From Rhodospirillales bacterium (GTDB lineage: Bacteria > Pseudomonadota > Alphaproteobacteria > Reyranellales > Reyranellaceae), in contig WHTW01000006.1 in the NCBI GenBank assembly GCA_009377525.1, positions 40,001-100,587 on the forward strand: a stretch of 60,587 nucleotides of DNA. Direction: 5' to 3'. Every line of letters begins with the position of its first letter. Positions within the stretch are counted from its first letter, which is position 1. Of this stretch, positions 20,241 through 28,059 are shown piece by piece. The notes beneath the pieces are model-generated. The model ran no database searches, had not been told where the DNA came from, and saw nothing but the letters and a program-made list of their open reading frames with translations. The position numbers and the translations under genes are program-made.

Positions 20241-20502
20241 TGGCATTTTTCGGCATTTTCCGGCAGATTGGCTGAAGGCCACTAAGACATTGAATCTACT
20301 TTTCTTTTGGATTTTCGGCAGTTCCCGCATTTCCGGCAGTTCATCCACGCGATGGCTCCATTCGCCGGCAGCCCCGGACATCGATCGCACGCCATTCGAG
20401 GTTTGCGCAGTTTCCGCAGTTTGCGACTTGAAACCGATGGATGTGCTCGATGCCCATTTTGCGGGAGCTTTTTGAGGTTTCCGCAGTTTGCGCAGTTTCC
20501 GC
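20241..20502. repeat. Four clusters of a degenerate nine-base tandem repeat
   Basis: Clusters at 20241-20265, 20312-20343, 20401-20425 and 20476-20502 each contain about three copies of a nine-base unit close to GTTTSCGSA (for example GTTTGCGCA, GTTTCCGCA, CGGCAGTTC). Copies within a cluster are directly abutting; clusters are 47-58 bases apart. Too short and irregular for CRISPR. Possible phased protein-binding sites or decayed minisatellite. Confidence 0.6.
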
Positions 20503-20682
20503 TACCCCCCGTTTTGCTGGACCGCATCCCGTTCGGCCTGCAGCCCACCCCGTCCGCCCTGCCATCCGTCGGATGGGATGTGTGTGCCTGACGAGCCACG
20601 ACGGTTCGCGTCCAGGCACGAGCAGTCGGCCTTTCGCATGGGGTTCGATCAACGATGCATAGAGCGATAGCGTCGTTGAACC

Positions 20683-20711
20683 TTATCGACAACTAAGGTA
20701 CTTGTCAATAA
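20683..20711. promoter_or_regulatory. Operator-like inverted repeat
   Basis: Arms TTATCGACAA and TTGTCAATAA are complementary at nine of ten positions around a nine-base spacer. The element is in the most AT-rich part of the neighbourhood, about 680 bases upstream of fdnG and 270 bases beyond the methyltransferase stop. A dimeric regulator site is plausible; which gene it would serve is unclear. Confidence 0.35.
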
Positions 20712-20983
20712 CTACAACTATAATTAGTTCGCACTGTATGGTGAACCGCGGAACTGGTTGTTGCCGACGATGGTGACGCTCGTCTGCACCGCCAGCGATC
20801 CCTCCCGGCTGCCCGCGTGCGCAGGCGAAAGTCCGGGCCGACTGTCGCGGTGTCCGGCGGTCGATTGCAACGATCGAGGTTTGTGCGCGCCGCCCGATTA
20901 TGTGCGGCGGTCGCCGCTCTCGCTGTTTTCTCAGGACATGGCGGCTCCGTCATGCCCGCCGACCTGGCGGAGCGACTGATATC

Positions 20984-21745
20984 TCATCGTGCCTTGCGCG
21001 CTAGAAACGCGTAGCCATACACGGCGAACCGGCGGGCATTCTTTTCACCGCGCGCGCCCTTGAACGTGTCTACCGGCGGGCCGACGCCGGTGAACCCTGC
21101 TTCCTCCAACATTTGCTGCCAGGCTGCGCACGGCAGACCGCCGGCAATTCAAGCCGTCCAGAGGTCGACATTGTCGAGGGCGGAGGCCGGAACCGGATTG
21201 CCGTTGGCGATGTCGGGCCGCAGCACCCGATGGATCTCCGAGAAGACGGCCCTCTTGTCGGCGCACAGGTTGATCACCCCGTTGCTGATGACAACGTCAG
21301 CCCAGCCATCCTCGACCGGCAGCCGCTCAGCCAGCCCTTCGCGGAACTCGACAGCCGAGCTCGCGAGCAGGCTGGCTGTCGATCGCGCCTTGGTCAGCAT
21401 CTCCGGCGTCATGTCGACACCGACCACCCGGCCGTTTGGCCCGACAAAGTGGGACGCCACGAACGAGTCGAAACCCGCCCCCGAGCCGACATCGACGACG
21501 CGCTCGCCCTTTTGCAGCGGCCGCAGGGAAAATGGGTTGGCTACACCGGCAAAGGACTCGACCGCCGCATCGGGCAACGACGCGACGAAGGCGTCCTCGT
21601 ATCCCAGGTGCGCTGCGAGATAGCGGCCCGTATGGAAGTGATGTTCGCCGTGGGGATTGGTGGCGACCTCGCGGTACTTGTCCCTGACCTGACCCCGCAG
21701 AAGGTCGGCGTCGAGCGCGACGTCATCTTTCGCAGCAATGCTCAT
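20984..21745 (-). CDS. ArsM-like SAM methyltransferase, candidate selenoprotein (Sec199)
   Basis: Read through the in-frame TGA at 21149-21151 it is 253 residues. N-terminal family landmarks are HHFHTGRYLAAHLGY and AVESFAGVANPF; the SAM motif is VDVGSGAG (84-91). After ...NVDLWTA the UGA is followed in the same frame by IAGGLPCAAWQQMLEEAGF, VDTFKGARGEKNARRF and VYGYAFLARK, the expected family ending, then a normal TGA. From memory relatives read DLW-x-x-C-IAGG here, matching the arsenite-binding Cys of ArsM, so Sec would replace Cys. A SECIS-like hairpin follows. Against this, the usual GG-strand segment after VLRP (about seven residues) seems missing. A nonsense-mutated gene is the alternative. 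Last gene of the ArsR-linked block. Confidence 0.65.
21122..21151 (-). promoter_or_regulatory. Candidate SECIS after the methyltransferase UGA
   Basis: TGA at 21149-21151. Starting ten bases later the RNA can fold as GG-U-CUGC-CGUGC-GCAG-CC: two G-C pairs, a bulged U, four pairs and a five-base loop containing GU at +18/+19. The fdnG SECIS in this window has the same plan with GU at +20/+21. Spacing and bulge agree with the SelB-binding hairpin known from E. coli fdhF. No folding energy was computed. Confidence 0.55.
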
Positions 21746-21804
21746 GTCCGTCTCCTATCCGATGGTAGTGGGCCATCCGCTACTGGCGGATGGCAAAGCT
21801 ACAC

Positions 21805-22203
21805 TCACTTCAAATGCAACCAGGGCAGCTGCTCATTGCGAAACAAATGCTTCGCGGGCTCGAAGGTCGCGGGCTCATCGAATGCGCCCACGTGGAAATG
21901 CGTCTCGGTCGGCAGTTGGTCGACTTCGCAGGTCAGCGTAGAGTCGCAGGTCCGGCAGAAACCGCGCGTCGTGCCGGGTGAAGACTTGAACTTCGTGATC
22001 TCTCCCTTGGTCACCGCGTAGGCGTCGAGCTCGAAGCCGACGAAGACCGACACAGGCGCACCGCTGTGTCGGCGACAGCTCTGGCAATGACACCAGAACA
22101 CACCCTTGGGAGTACCCGTCGCGAGGAAACGGACGGCGCCGCAGAGACAGCCGCCTGCGAACTTGTCGCTCATCTGGCTCATCGATTGCGCTTCATTCGA
22201 CAT
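21805..22203 (-). CDS. GFA-family zinc protein
   Basis: 132 residues. The GFA (glutathione-dependent formaldehyde-activating) fold is shown by CLCGAVRF (Cys19, Cys21), WCHCQSCRRHSGAP (Cys38, Cys40, Cys43) and GFCRTC (Cys83, Cys86), which bind two zinc ions. Family members add glutathione to aldehydes or act as small thiol-handling enzymes; most are uncharacterised. The ATG overlaps the MFS stop by one base (TGATG) and the methyltransferase starts 59 bases further on, so it belongs to the ArsR-linked block. A role in thiol or metalloid chemistry is inferred from the neighbours. Confidence 0.85.
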   Translation of the reverse strand: MSNEAQSMSQMSDKFAGGCLCGAVRFLATGTPKGVFWCHCQSCRRHSGAPVSVFVGFELDAYAVTKGEITKFKSSPGTTRGFCRTCDSTLTCEVDQLPTETHFHVGAFDEPATFEPAKHLFRNEQLPWLHLK

Positions 22204-23417
22204 CAGGTCGCACCAGCAGGTTCGAGGTGCCGACGGCGGTAGGCCAGCCAGATCAAGGCTATCCCAGCGACGGCAAGCCAGGGTAGCAGCAACATGTTCA
22301 AGGCCTGCCATCCGACAGCCTGCAACAGCGCACCGGCGCCAAGAGAGCAGACGAGGCCGACGGCAAAGATGGCCATATCGTTGGTCGCCTGTGCGCGGCC
22401 TTTTTCTGCTGCCTTGTACGTGGTCGTCAGCAGCGTCGTGCCGCCCACGTAAAGAAAGTTCCAGCCGACGCCGAGCAGGACGAGAGCGCCGGCGAACGAG
22501 CCGAAGCCGGTGCCCGTCAGGGTCACCAGCACGTGCCCGACAAAGAGAGCGACGCCGGCGAGCATGATGCGGAGAACGCCGAAACGAGCGATCAGCGAGC
22601 CGGTGATGAACGATGGCAGGAACATGCCGAGCACATGAAGCTGGATGACGCCCGCCGCCGCGGTGAGGTCGTGGTTGTGATGGACCATGGCAATCGGAGT
22701 AGCCGTCATGGCCAGGATCATGACGCCGTAGCCTGTCGCCGCGCCAAACAAAGCGACGAGATAGGCCGGCTGAGACACGATCGCTCGCCACGATCTGCCA
22801 GCCCCAACCTCGGCAGCTTCGAGCTTGGGCACAGGCATGCGCAACCCGAGAAGGACACCGGCACCTGCCACTGACACGACGGCGAGCAGCAGGAAGGAGC
22901 CGACATAGTGCGGCTCGAAGAGAGGACCACCGAGCCGGCCAAGCATCGGGCCCGCCAGTGCCGCGACAATGCCGCCCGCAAGGACGAGCGAGATGGCGCG
23001 TGGTCTGAACGCTTCATCGGCGACCTCGCTCGCGGCGAACCGGTAGAACTGCGCGAACGCCTGGTAGGCCCCGACAAGGAACGTGCCGAGGGCGAGCAAC
23101 GGCAGGACGCCGAGCCAGACGCCCAGTGCCGCCAGGATGCCTCCAGTGACGCCAAGCAATGCGCCGAAGACAAATCCCGCTCGCCGGCCGACCCGGGCCA
23201 TCCACATGGACGCCGGAAAGGTCACCGTCGCGGTGCCGAGGAACATGGCGGCGATCGGTATCGTGGCAAGCTCAGGCCGCGACGCAATCTGCCCGCCGGC
23301 CAAGCCGCCGACGGTCATGACAAGGACGGATACCGTCTGAAACAACGCCTGGGCGGTCGCAAGCAGGAACACTTGGCCGTGCATCGTCTTGTTCTTGGGG
23401 CTGGAGACAGCGTCCAT
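22203..23417 (-). CDS. MFS transporter
   Basis: 404 residues with about 12 hydrophobic segments and the loop motif MARVGRRAGFVFG between helices 2 and 3, typical of the major facilitator superfamily. C-terminal end is basic (AYRRRHLEP). Substrate unknown. Members of this superfamily occur in arsenic and organo-arsenical operons as efflux pumps, and its coupling to a GFA protein and an ArsM-like methyltransferase would fit export of a methylated or thiol-bound product; this is inference. It follows the VTT-rhodanese gene by 61 bases. Confidence 0.88.
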   Translation of the reverse strand: MDAVSSPKNKTMHGQVFLLATAQALFQTVSVLVMTVGGLAGGQIASRPELATIPIAAMFLGTATVTFPASMWMARVGRRAGFVFGALLGVTGGILAALGVWLGVLPLLALGTFLVGAYQAFAQFYRFAASEVADEAFRPRAISLVLAGGIVAALAGPMLGRLGGPLFEPHYVGSFLLLAVVSVAGAGVLLGLRMPVPKLEAAEVGAGRSWRAIVSQPAYLVALFGAATGYGVMILAMTATPIAMVHHNHDLTAAAGVIQLHVLGMFLPSFITGSLIARFGVLRIMLAGVALFVGHVLVTLTGTGFGSFAGALVLLGVGWNFLYVGGTTLLTTTYKAAEKGRAQATNDMAIFAVGLVCSLGAGALLQAVGWQALNMLLLPWLAVAGIALIWLAYRRRHLEPAGAT

Positions 23418-23478
23418 GGTCTACTCGGGTTGAAATCGTGGGGCTGATCAGAGGGCGGTTGGCGGGTCGCTCGGCCTG

Positions 23479-24480
23479 TCACGTCGATCCAACACCGACG
23501 CGGCCATCGACCGGCAATCCTTGCTGGTTCCAGCGCTCCATGCCGCCGCGCAATACCTGGACGTCACGAAAGCCCGCATCGCGCAGCAGCGCCGCTGCGC
23601 TGGCGGAACGCTTGTCCGTCCGGCAAACCACGACGAGGGGCGACTTCCCAAGCTCACTGAGCTCGTTCAAGCGACCTGGAAGCTCGCCGACCGGCAGGTT
23701 CGAGGCGGCCGGAATGTGGCCTAGAGGCCCCCTGAATTCGTCCGGACCGCGCACGTCGACGATGGCAATGCCGTCGGCCCGCTTGAGCCGGGCTGCAAGC
23801 TCGTCCACCTCGACCCAGTCGACACTCCTGTTGCTGCGCAGGCGCCGAACGAGCCGCGGCAGGAATGCCATGGCGGCCAACACCGCCAAGCCGAGCAGGC
23901 CGTAGCGAATCGCCGTGGCATTTCCGGCGGCAGCTTCGCGACCGGCGTAGCCGAGCCAGGTATAGGCGAGCGTTCCCGGCAGCATGCAGATCACCGAGGC
24001 CATGACGTAGTCCCTGAGGGAAATACGCGTCAGGCCGAGGGCATAGTTGGTGAGGTTGAACGGGAAGAACGGCACGAGCCGCACAAAGGCGACGAAGCGC
24101 CAGCCTTCGGCCTCCACGCCGTCGACCAGTCGCTGCAGGCGCGGGCCGGCCCACCCCCTCACCCAGTCAGCCGCAACGAAGCGTCCGACAAGAAATGCCG
24201 CCGTCGCCCCGAGCGTCGCCCCGGCGAGATTCAGGATCGTGCCCCAGAGCGGACCGAACAGCAGGCCGCCGGCGAGCCCGAAGAGCGCACCGGGAAGGAA
24301 GACGATCGCGCCGAGCGCGAAGAGCACAACATGGCCGACCGGCGCCCAGGCCCCAAGATCGCGTATGGCGCCCTCCACGAGCGCCGGATCGAGCTTGTCC
24401 GAATTGAATGCAAGCCAGATCGCAGCACCGGCAATGGCGCCGACGGGCGCGAGGCGCAAAACAAGGCACCGCGCCGTCAT
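23479..24480 (-). CDS. VTT (TVP38/TMEM64) membrane protein fused to a rhodanese domain
   Basis: 333 residues. Residues about 1-212 form a polytopic VTT/DedA-like domain with the family motif FxxGxxxG region (FLPGALFGLAGGLLFGPLWG, 61-80) and VRLVPFFPFNLTNYALGLT (133-151). Residues about 220-325 are a cytoplasmic rhodanese domain (VDVRGPDEFRG) with active-site Cys286 in VVCRTDKRSA. VTT proteins move lipids or small solutes; rhodaneses carry persulfide or selenide on Cys. The fusion ties membrane transport to sulfane-sulfur chemistry, matching the rhodanese on the divergent regulator. The start overlaps the hydroxylase stop (ATGA). Confidence 0.88.
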   Translation of the reverse strand: MTARCLVLRLAPVGAIAGAAIWLAFNSDKLDPALVEGAIRDLGAWAPVGHVVLFALGAIVFLPGALFGLAGGLLFGPLWGTILNLAGATLGATAAFLVGRFVAADWVRGWAGPRLQRLVDGVEAEGWRFVAFVRLVPFFPFNLTNYALGLTRISLRDYVMASVICMLPGTLAYTWLGYAGREAAAGNATAIRYGLLGLAVLAAMAFLPRLVRRLRSNRSVDWVEVDELAARLKRADGIAIVDVRGPDEFRGPLGHIPAASNLPVGELPGRLNELSELGKSPLVVVCRTDKRSASAAALLRDAGFRDVQVLRGGMERWNQQGLPVDGRVGVGST

Positions 24481-25370
24481 GCGGCAGGCTCGCGGCGACT
24501 GATCGGGTAGCTGCGGTCGTCATCACGAAAGGGCTGCAACAGCATGCGGTCGAGGCGGAGCTCGCGGGGGTCGCGGAACTGCTCGATCCCGATCGTCATG
24601 GCCCCATGGCCGGCTTGCGGCTGCGCCCGATAGGTGCCGAACAAACGGTCCCACCAGGGAAGATTGAAGCCGAAATTGCTGTTGGTCTCGCGCGGCAGGA
24701 TCGAATGGTGCACGCGGTGCATGTCGGGAGTGACGACCAGCCAGCGCAGCACCTGGTCGAGACGCTGCGGCAGGCAGACGTTGCCATGGTTGAACATCGA
24801 TGTGGCGTTGAGCAGCACCTCGAAGATCAGCACGGCCACGGCCGGTGCGCCGAGTGCCGCCACGACGCCAAGCTTGATCGCCATCGACAGCAGGATCTCG
24901 ATGGGATGGAAGCGGGCTCCGGTGGTCACGTCGATCTCGAGGTCGGCGTGATGCATGCGGTGCAGGCGCCACAGGACCGGCACGGCATGGAACAGCACGT
25001 GCTGCAGGTAGATGGCGAGGTCGAGCACGATCACGGCGATGAGGATCGCGAGCCAGGATGGGGCATTCAGCGCAGGCAGCAGCCCCCAGCCACCCACCTG
25101 GGCCACCAAGGCCACGCCAACGGCCGCCGTGGGAAAGATGAGGCGCATGAGCAGCGTGTCGATAACGACCACGCCGAGATTGCCCGGCCAGCGCCGAAGC
25201 CGGCCGACGACCTGCCGTCGCCGCGGAGCCATGAGCTCCCACAACGCCATCGTGGCGAAGACGCCGGTAAAGGCTGCCAGACGAATCCAGGGCTCGTGGG
25301 CGAACAGGATGTCTGCCAAGATCAGCTCTTTGGTAGGCGGGCCCTTGACGCCCGTCAGTTCATCAGTCAA
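24477..25370 (-). CDS. Fatty acid hydroxylase / sterol desaturase family protein
   Basis: 297 residues, membrane di-iron enzyme. The histidine clusters are complete: HVLFH (124-128), HRMHH (137-141), His155 in RFHPIE, His194 and HRVHH (218-222). It should hydroxylate or desaturate a lipid chain using O2. The TTG at 25370 has no ribosome site and leaves only a 34-base gap to the divergent regulator; the TTG at 25319, preceded by AAAGAG, is an alternative that removes 17 residues. First gene of the five-gene block; why a lipid hydroxylase accompanies metalloid/sulfur-type genes is unclear. Confidence 0.87.
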   Translation of the reverse strand: MTDELTGVKGPPTKELILADILFAHEPWIRLAAFTGVFATMALWELMAPRRRQVVGRLRRWPGNLGVVVIDTLLMRLIFPTAAVGVALVAQVGGWGLLPALNAPSWLAILIAVIVLDLAIYLQHVLFHAVPVLWRLHRMHHADLEIDVTTGARFHPIEILLSMAIKLGVVAALGAPAVAVLIFEVLLNATSMFNHGNVCLPQRLDQVLRWLVVTPDMHRVHHSILPRETNSNFGFNLPWWDRLFGTYRAQPQAGHGAMTIGIEQFRDPRELRLDRMLLQPFRDDDRSYPISRREPAA

Positions 25371-25372
25371 TT

Positions 25373-25384
25373 ATTCAATTGAAT
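25373..25384. promoter_or_regulatory. Palindromic operator candidate for the ArsR-rhodanese regulator
   Basis: ATTCAATTGAAT is a perfect 12-base palindrome in the short intergenic region between the divergent hydroxylase and regulator genes. It is AT-rich in a GC-rich genome and in the right place for a dimeric ArsR repressor controlling both directions. Confidence 0.55.
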
Positions 25385-25404
25385 GATGTAGAGATCTGGC
25401 ACTG

Positions 25405-26076
25405 ATGTCAAGCGAGAGTCCCAAGCACGTCCTGTTCGGCCAGTTCGCGGCCGTGGCCAAGGCCGCCGCCCATCCCAATCGCCTCGAGCTTCTGGAGCAG
25501 CTGGCGCAGGGCGAGCGCAGCGTCGAGGTGCTGGCCGACCGACTGAAGCTGTCCGTGGCCAACGCCTCCCAGCACCTGCAGCACATGCGTCGCGGCGGGC
25601 TGGTCGCGGCGCGGCGTGACGGCAAGTTCGTCTTCTACCGACTGGCCGACGATGCCGTGCTGGATCTCGTCGCGGCGCTGCGGCGCGTCGCCGAGACACA
25701 ATCGGCCGAGGTCGAACGGGTCGTGCGCAGCTACTTTGCAAATCGCGATGCGCTCGAGCCTGTCACGCGGGCCGAGCTGATGAGCCGGCTGCGGGACGGA
25801 GCTGTCACCGTGCTCGATGTCAGGCCGCAGGATGAGTTCGCCCTCGGCCACCTGCCGGGCGCCATCAACGTGCCGCTGGCCGAGCTGGAGCGGCGCCTGT
25901 CGGCGCTCGAACCGGGCCAGGAGATCGTGGCCTACTGCCGCGGTCCCTACTGCGTCTTGTCCTACGAGGCAGTGGCGAAGCTGCGTGCGCGCGGCTTCAC
26001 GGTTCGGCGGCTCGAGGATGGCTATCCGGAATGGCGCGCAGCAGGATTGCCGGTCGAAGCCGGCATCCAGAGCTGA
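25405..26076 (+). CDS. ArsR-family regulator fused to a rhodanese domain
   Basis: 223 residues. Residues about 10-90 are an ArsR winged helix (AAHPNRLELLEQL, recognition helix SVANASQHLQHMRRGGL). Residues about 115-220 are a rhodanese domain (VTVLDVRPQDEFALGHLPGA) with catalytic Cys178 and a nearby Cys183 in YCRGPYCV. The winged helix lacks the CxCxxC metal site of classic ArsR. Such fusions are thought to sense persulfide or a related thiophilic ligand through the rhodanese cysteine. It diverges from the five-gene block and probably represses it through the ATTCAATTGAAT palindrome. Its stop abuts the convergent propeller gene stop with no gap. Confidence 0.9.
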   Translation: MSSESPKHVLFGQFAAVAKAAAHPNRLELLEQLAQGERSVEVLADRLKLSVANASQHLQHMRRGGLVAARRDGKFVFYRLADDAVLDLVAALRRVAETQSAEVERVVRSYFANRDALEPVTRAELMSRLRDGAVTVLDVRPQDEFALGHLPGAINVPLAELERRLSALEPGQEIVAYCRGPYCVLSYEAVAKLRARGFTVRRLEDGYPEWRAAGLPVEAGIQS

Positions 26077-27123
26077 TCACTTGCCAGCGGGCTGCCGCAA
26101 AACCAGATTGCGCTTCGGCTGAGTGCCGGCCGCCAGCAACGTCACAATTCGCTTCGTGCGCGTGTCGATCATTGCCACACGGCCAGCTTCGGACAAGGCA
26201 ATGAAGGCATAACGCGAATCCGGCGCAAAAGTGATCCAATAGCCTTTGGCCGGCAGTCGTATCGCAGAGACCTCGCGAAAATCCGGACGGACCAGCTCAT
26301 GGACCGTGACGTGATCCGCACACGCGGACCATATCTCGCGTTGATCGGGCCTGATGGCGAGGCCATGACATCGCTTCAGGCCGCCGATCCCAAGACGCCC
26401 GACATGATCGAGAAACGGCAGGCGGATGCCGCCGAGCGGCGTCGTATGTTCCACCGTCGCGATCACCGAACCGAGACCAAGGTCGGCGACCTGGAAGCCG
26501 TTCAGGCCGTCGATCTGCTGCAGCAAATAGCGCATGTCGACGGACAGCGCCGAGGGGCGCAGCGATCCGCCGAAGCGAATGCGCCGGACCACTCGATGGT
26601 CGGCGGCAATGTCGACGACGAAGGCGTCGTGGGTGCCGCCCATCGGTGAAAGGAATGCCCAACGGCCATCGCTGGAGATCTGGGTGTTGTGCGGGCGCCC
26701 GCCGGTCTCGATCTGCCTGGTCGCCGTGCCGGCATGACCGTCGACCACCCAGTACCGGCCGTCGCGGCAGGGAACGTAGAGCCACCGGCCATCCGGCGTG
26801 GCGGCGAGGGCATGAGGTTCGCGGCAGATCGGACTGCGACTCATAACCCGAAGGGTCATGGCATCGATCCTGGCGAGCTCGCCATGCCGTTGCCCATCCG
26901 CCTCGATCGTCGTGAAGACGGTTCGGCCGTCAGCGGTCGCGGCCAAGCCATGTGGCTGGGGTCCCACCACGAGCCTGTCGGTCAATGCTCCGGTGCGAAC
27001 GTCGATGACATGGATATCGTCTCCGCCCGCGTTGGTCTGCCAGAGAAGCTCGCTACCCGCACCTTGCGCGCCCACGCTCGATGACAGCAGGCAGAGGGCG
27101 ATCCACCATCGGCACGCTCTCAT
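26077..27123 (-). CDS. Exported YncE-like beta-propeller protein
   Basis: 348 residues with a signal peptide (WWIALCLLSSSVGAQGA) followed by seven-bladed propeller repeats: IHVIDVRTGALTDRL, PHGLAATADGRTVF, PHALAATPDGRWLYV, PHNTQISSDGRWAFL and ITFAPDSRYAFIAL. This is the cytochrome d1/YncE-type lactonase-like fold, normally periplasmic, with unknown ligand. Four cysteines (ICREP, PCRDG, KRCHG, SACAD) might bond in pairs. It is followed immediately on the same strand by nothing related; the methyltransferase upstream ends one base before it starts, so the two may be co-transcribed. Confidence 0.8.
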   Translation of the reverse strand: MRACRWWIALCLLSSSVGAQGAGSELLWQTNAGGDDIHVIDVRTGALTDRLVVGPQPHGLAATADGRTVFTTIEADGQRHGELARIDAMTLRVMSRSPICREPHALAATPDGRWLYVPCRDGRYWVVDGHAGTATRQIETGGRPHNTQISSDGRWAFLSPMGGTHDAFVVDIAADHRVVRRIRFGGSLRPSALSVDMRYLLQQIDGLNGFQVADLGLGSVIATVEHTTPLGGIRLPFLDHVGRLGIGGLKRCHGLAIRPDQREIWSACADHVTVHELVRPDFREVSAIRLPAKGYWITFAPDSRYAFIALSEAGRVAMIDTRTKRIVTLLAAGTQPKRNLVLRQPAGK

Positions 27124-27753
27124 CTAGCTTGGCCTCGCCGCTACAATGAAGCTCATCAGCTTCGTGTCCACCGCGCGACGGAGGGTGTCGACCGCGTCGA
27201 AGCCGGCGCGGCCAACGAGATCGGCGATTTCGCCTTCTGGGCGGATGCAGTAGATCTCCGAGGGATGGGTGGCACAAAAACGCGTGTCCTCGGCCGGGCG
27301 GAACGCCAGCACGAATCGACCGCCGGGTCGCAAAACCCGATGAATCTCGGTCAGGTGCTCCAGAGGCGCCCCCCAGAAGTACACGGTGTGGACAGCATAG
27401 GCCTTGTCGAACGCCCGGTCGGGGTATGGCAACCGCTCGCTGCCGCCGAGGTGAAACCCGACGCGCCCTTCCCGCACCAGGCCTCGATGGCGCCGGCTGG
27501 CATGCCGATGCATCACGGACGAGAAATCGACCCCGCAGTGAGAACCGCGCGAGGCAAGGCCGGCAGCCTTTGCCAAGGTATTGCCGTGGCCGCACCCGAC
27601 CTCGAGCACGCAGTCGGCCGGATCGAGCCGAAGAAGCTCGAGAACGATGTCGTTCTCCGCGGCGGTTTGCCTTGCCATGACGCGCGCCACGAGCTTGCCC
27701 AACAGTCCAGTGGGGCGACGACCCTGTTTTGCAACCAGCAACGGTTTACGCAT
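27124..27753 (-). CDS. Class I SAM-dependent methyltransferase
   Basis: 209 residues from the ATG at 27753, chosen because CGGAGG lies seven bases upstream; the frame stays open upstream to 27921 (MIELLQKH) or 27984, which would add 56 or 77 residues. Motif I is VLEVGCGHGNT (49-59), followed by HCGVDFSSVMHRHA, a motif near DRAFDKAYAVHTVYFW and EIHRVLRPGGRFVLAFRP. The acceptor is unknown. Unlike the methyltransferase at 21 kb, this one retains the RPGG strand, which shows what is missing there. It overlaps nothing and ends directly before the propeller gene. Confidence 0.8.
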   Translation of the reverse strand: MRKPLLVAKQGRRPTGLLGKLVARVMARQTAAENDIVLELLRLDPADCVLEVGCGHGNTLAKAAGLASRGSHCGVDFSSVMHRHASRRHRGLVREGRVGFHLGGSERLPYPDRAFDKAYAVHTVYFWGAPLEHLTEIHRVLRPGGRFVLAFRPAEDTRFCATHPSEIYCIRPEGEIADLVGRAGFDAVDTLRRAVDTKLMSFIVAARPS

Positions 27754-28059
27754 GGCCAGCCTCCGATTGTTTCGACCTGCCCGCTCGGCAACTTCCTCAC
27801 ACCCGACCGCAGCGACGTGTTCGCCGGCTTCGACCAACCCTGCCGCCAGCAGGTAACGGGCGGTGTCCATCGCCCAGATTCCTGGCAGGGCGGAGGCATG
27901 TTTCTGCAGTAGTTCGATCATCGCCTTGCCCTCTTCGTGGCGAGGGGAGCTTGCCGGGGTGTCGCCCTGGACGTCGCGGCACATTCGAAAATCAGCCGCT
28001 TTCGGCCCGAAAGGGATTGCCGATTTCGAAATCGACCAGCGTCAATCGCCTCCGGACCC
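27754..28059. other. Region between AraC-type gene and methyltransferase
   Basis: If the methyltransferase starts at 27753 this 306-base stretch has no other convincing gene. It contains the in-frame extension discussed for that gene and a small hairpin at 27999-28013. I see nothing else. Confidence 0.4.
27999..28013 (-). terminator. Possible terminator after the AraC-type gene
   Basis: CTTTCGG and CCGAAAG pair perfectly around one base, 46 bases past the AraC-type stop; on the minus strand a short TTTT follows about six bases later. A weak intrinsic terminator at best. Confidence 0.3.

Larger units (their letters stand above)
20000..20983. other. Gene-free region upstream of fdnG
   Basis: 984 bases between the fdnG start and the end of the methyltransferase gene. 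Short open frames here have poor composition and no ribosome sites. It should hold the fdnG promoter on the minus strand, but I cannot pick a convincing one. What is visible: four clusters of a nine-base repeat (20241-20502), a 29-base near-perfect inverted repeat (20683-20711) and a locally AT-rich stretch around 20680-20745 that stands out from the GC-rich surroundings. Confidence 0.6.

Noticed and set aside
20241..20502. CRISPR-like repeat array
   Set aside because: Units are nine bases, abutting and degenerate, with no spacers and no cas genes.
20702..20724. Possible plus-strand promoter TTGTCA ... TATAAT
   Set aside because: The spacer is only 11 bases and no gene follows on that strand.
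21131..21143. Hairpin CGGC-GGUCU-GCCG directly after the methyltransferase UGA, with a loop like that of E. coli fdhF
   Set aside because: Its loop is only ten bases from the UGA, shorter than known bacterial SECIS spacing. The bulged-U hairpin at 21122-21139 fits better; the two are mutually exclusive.
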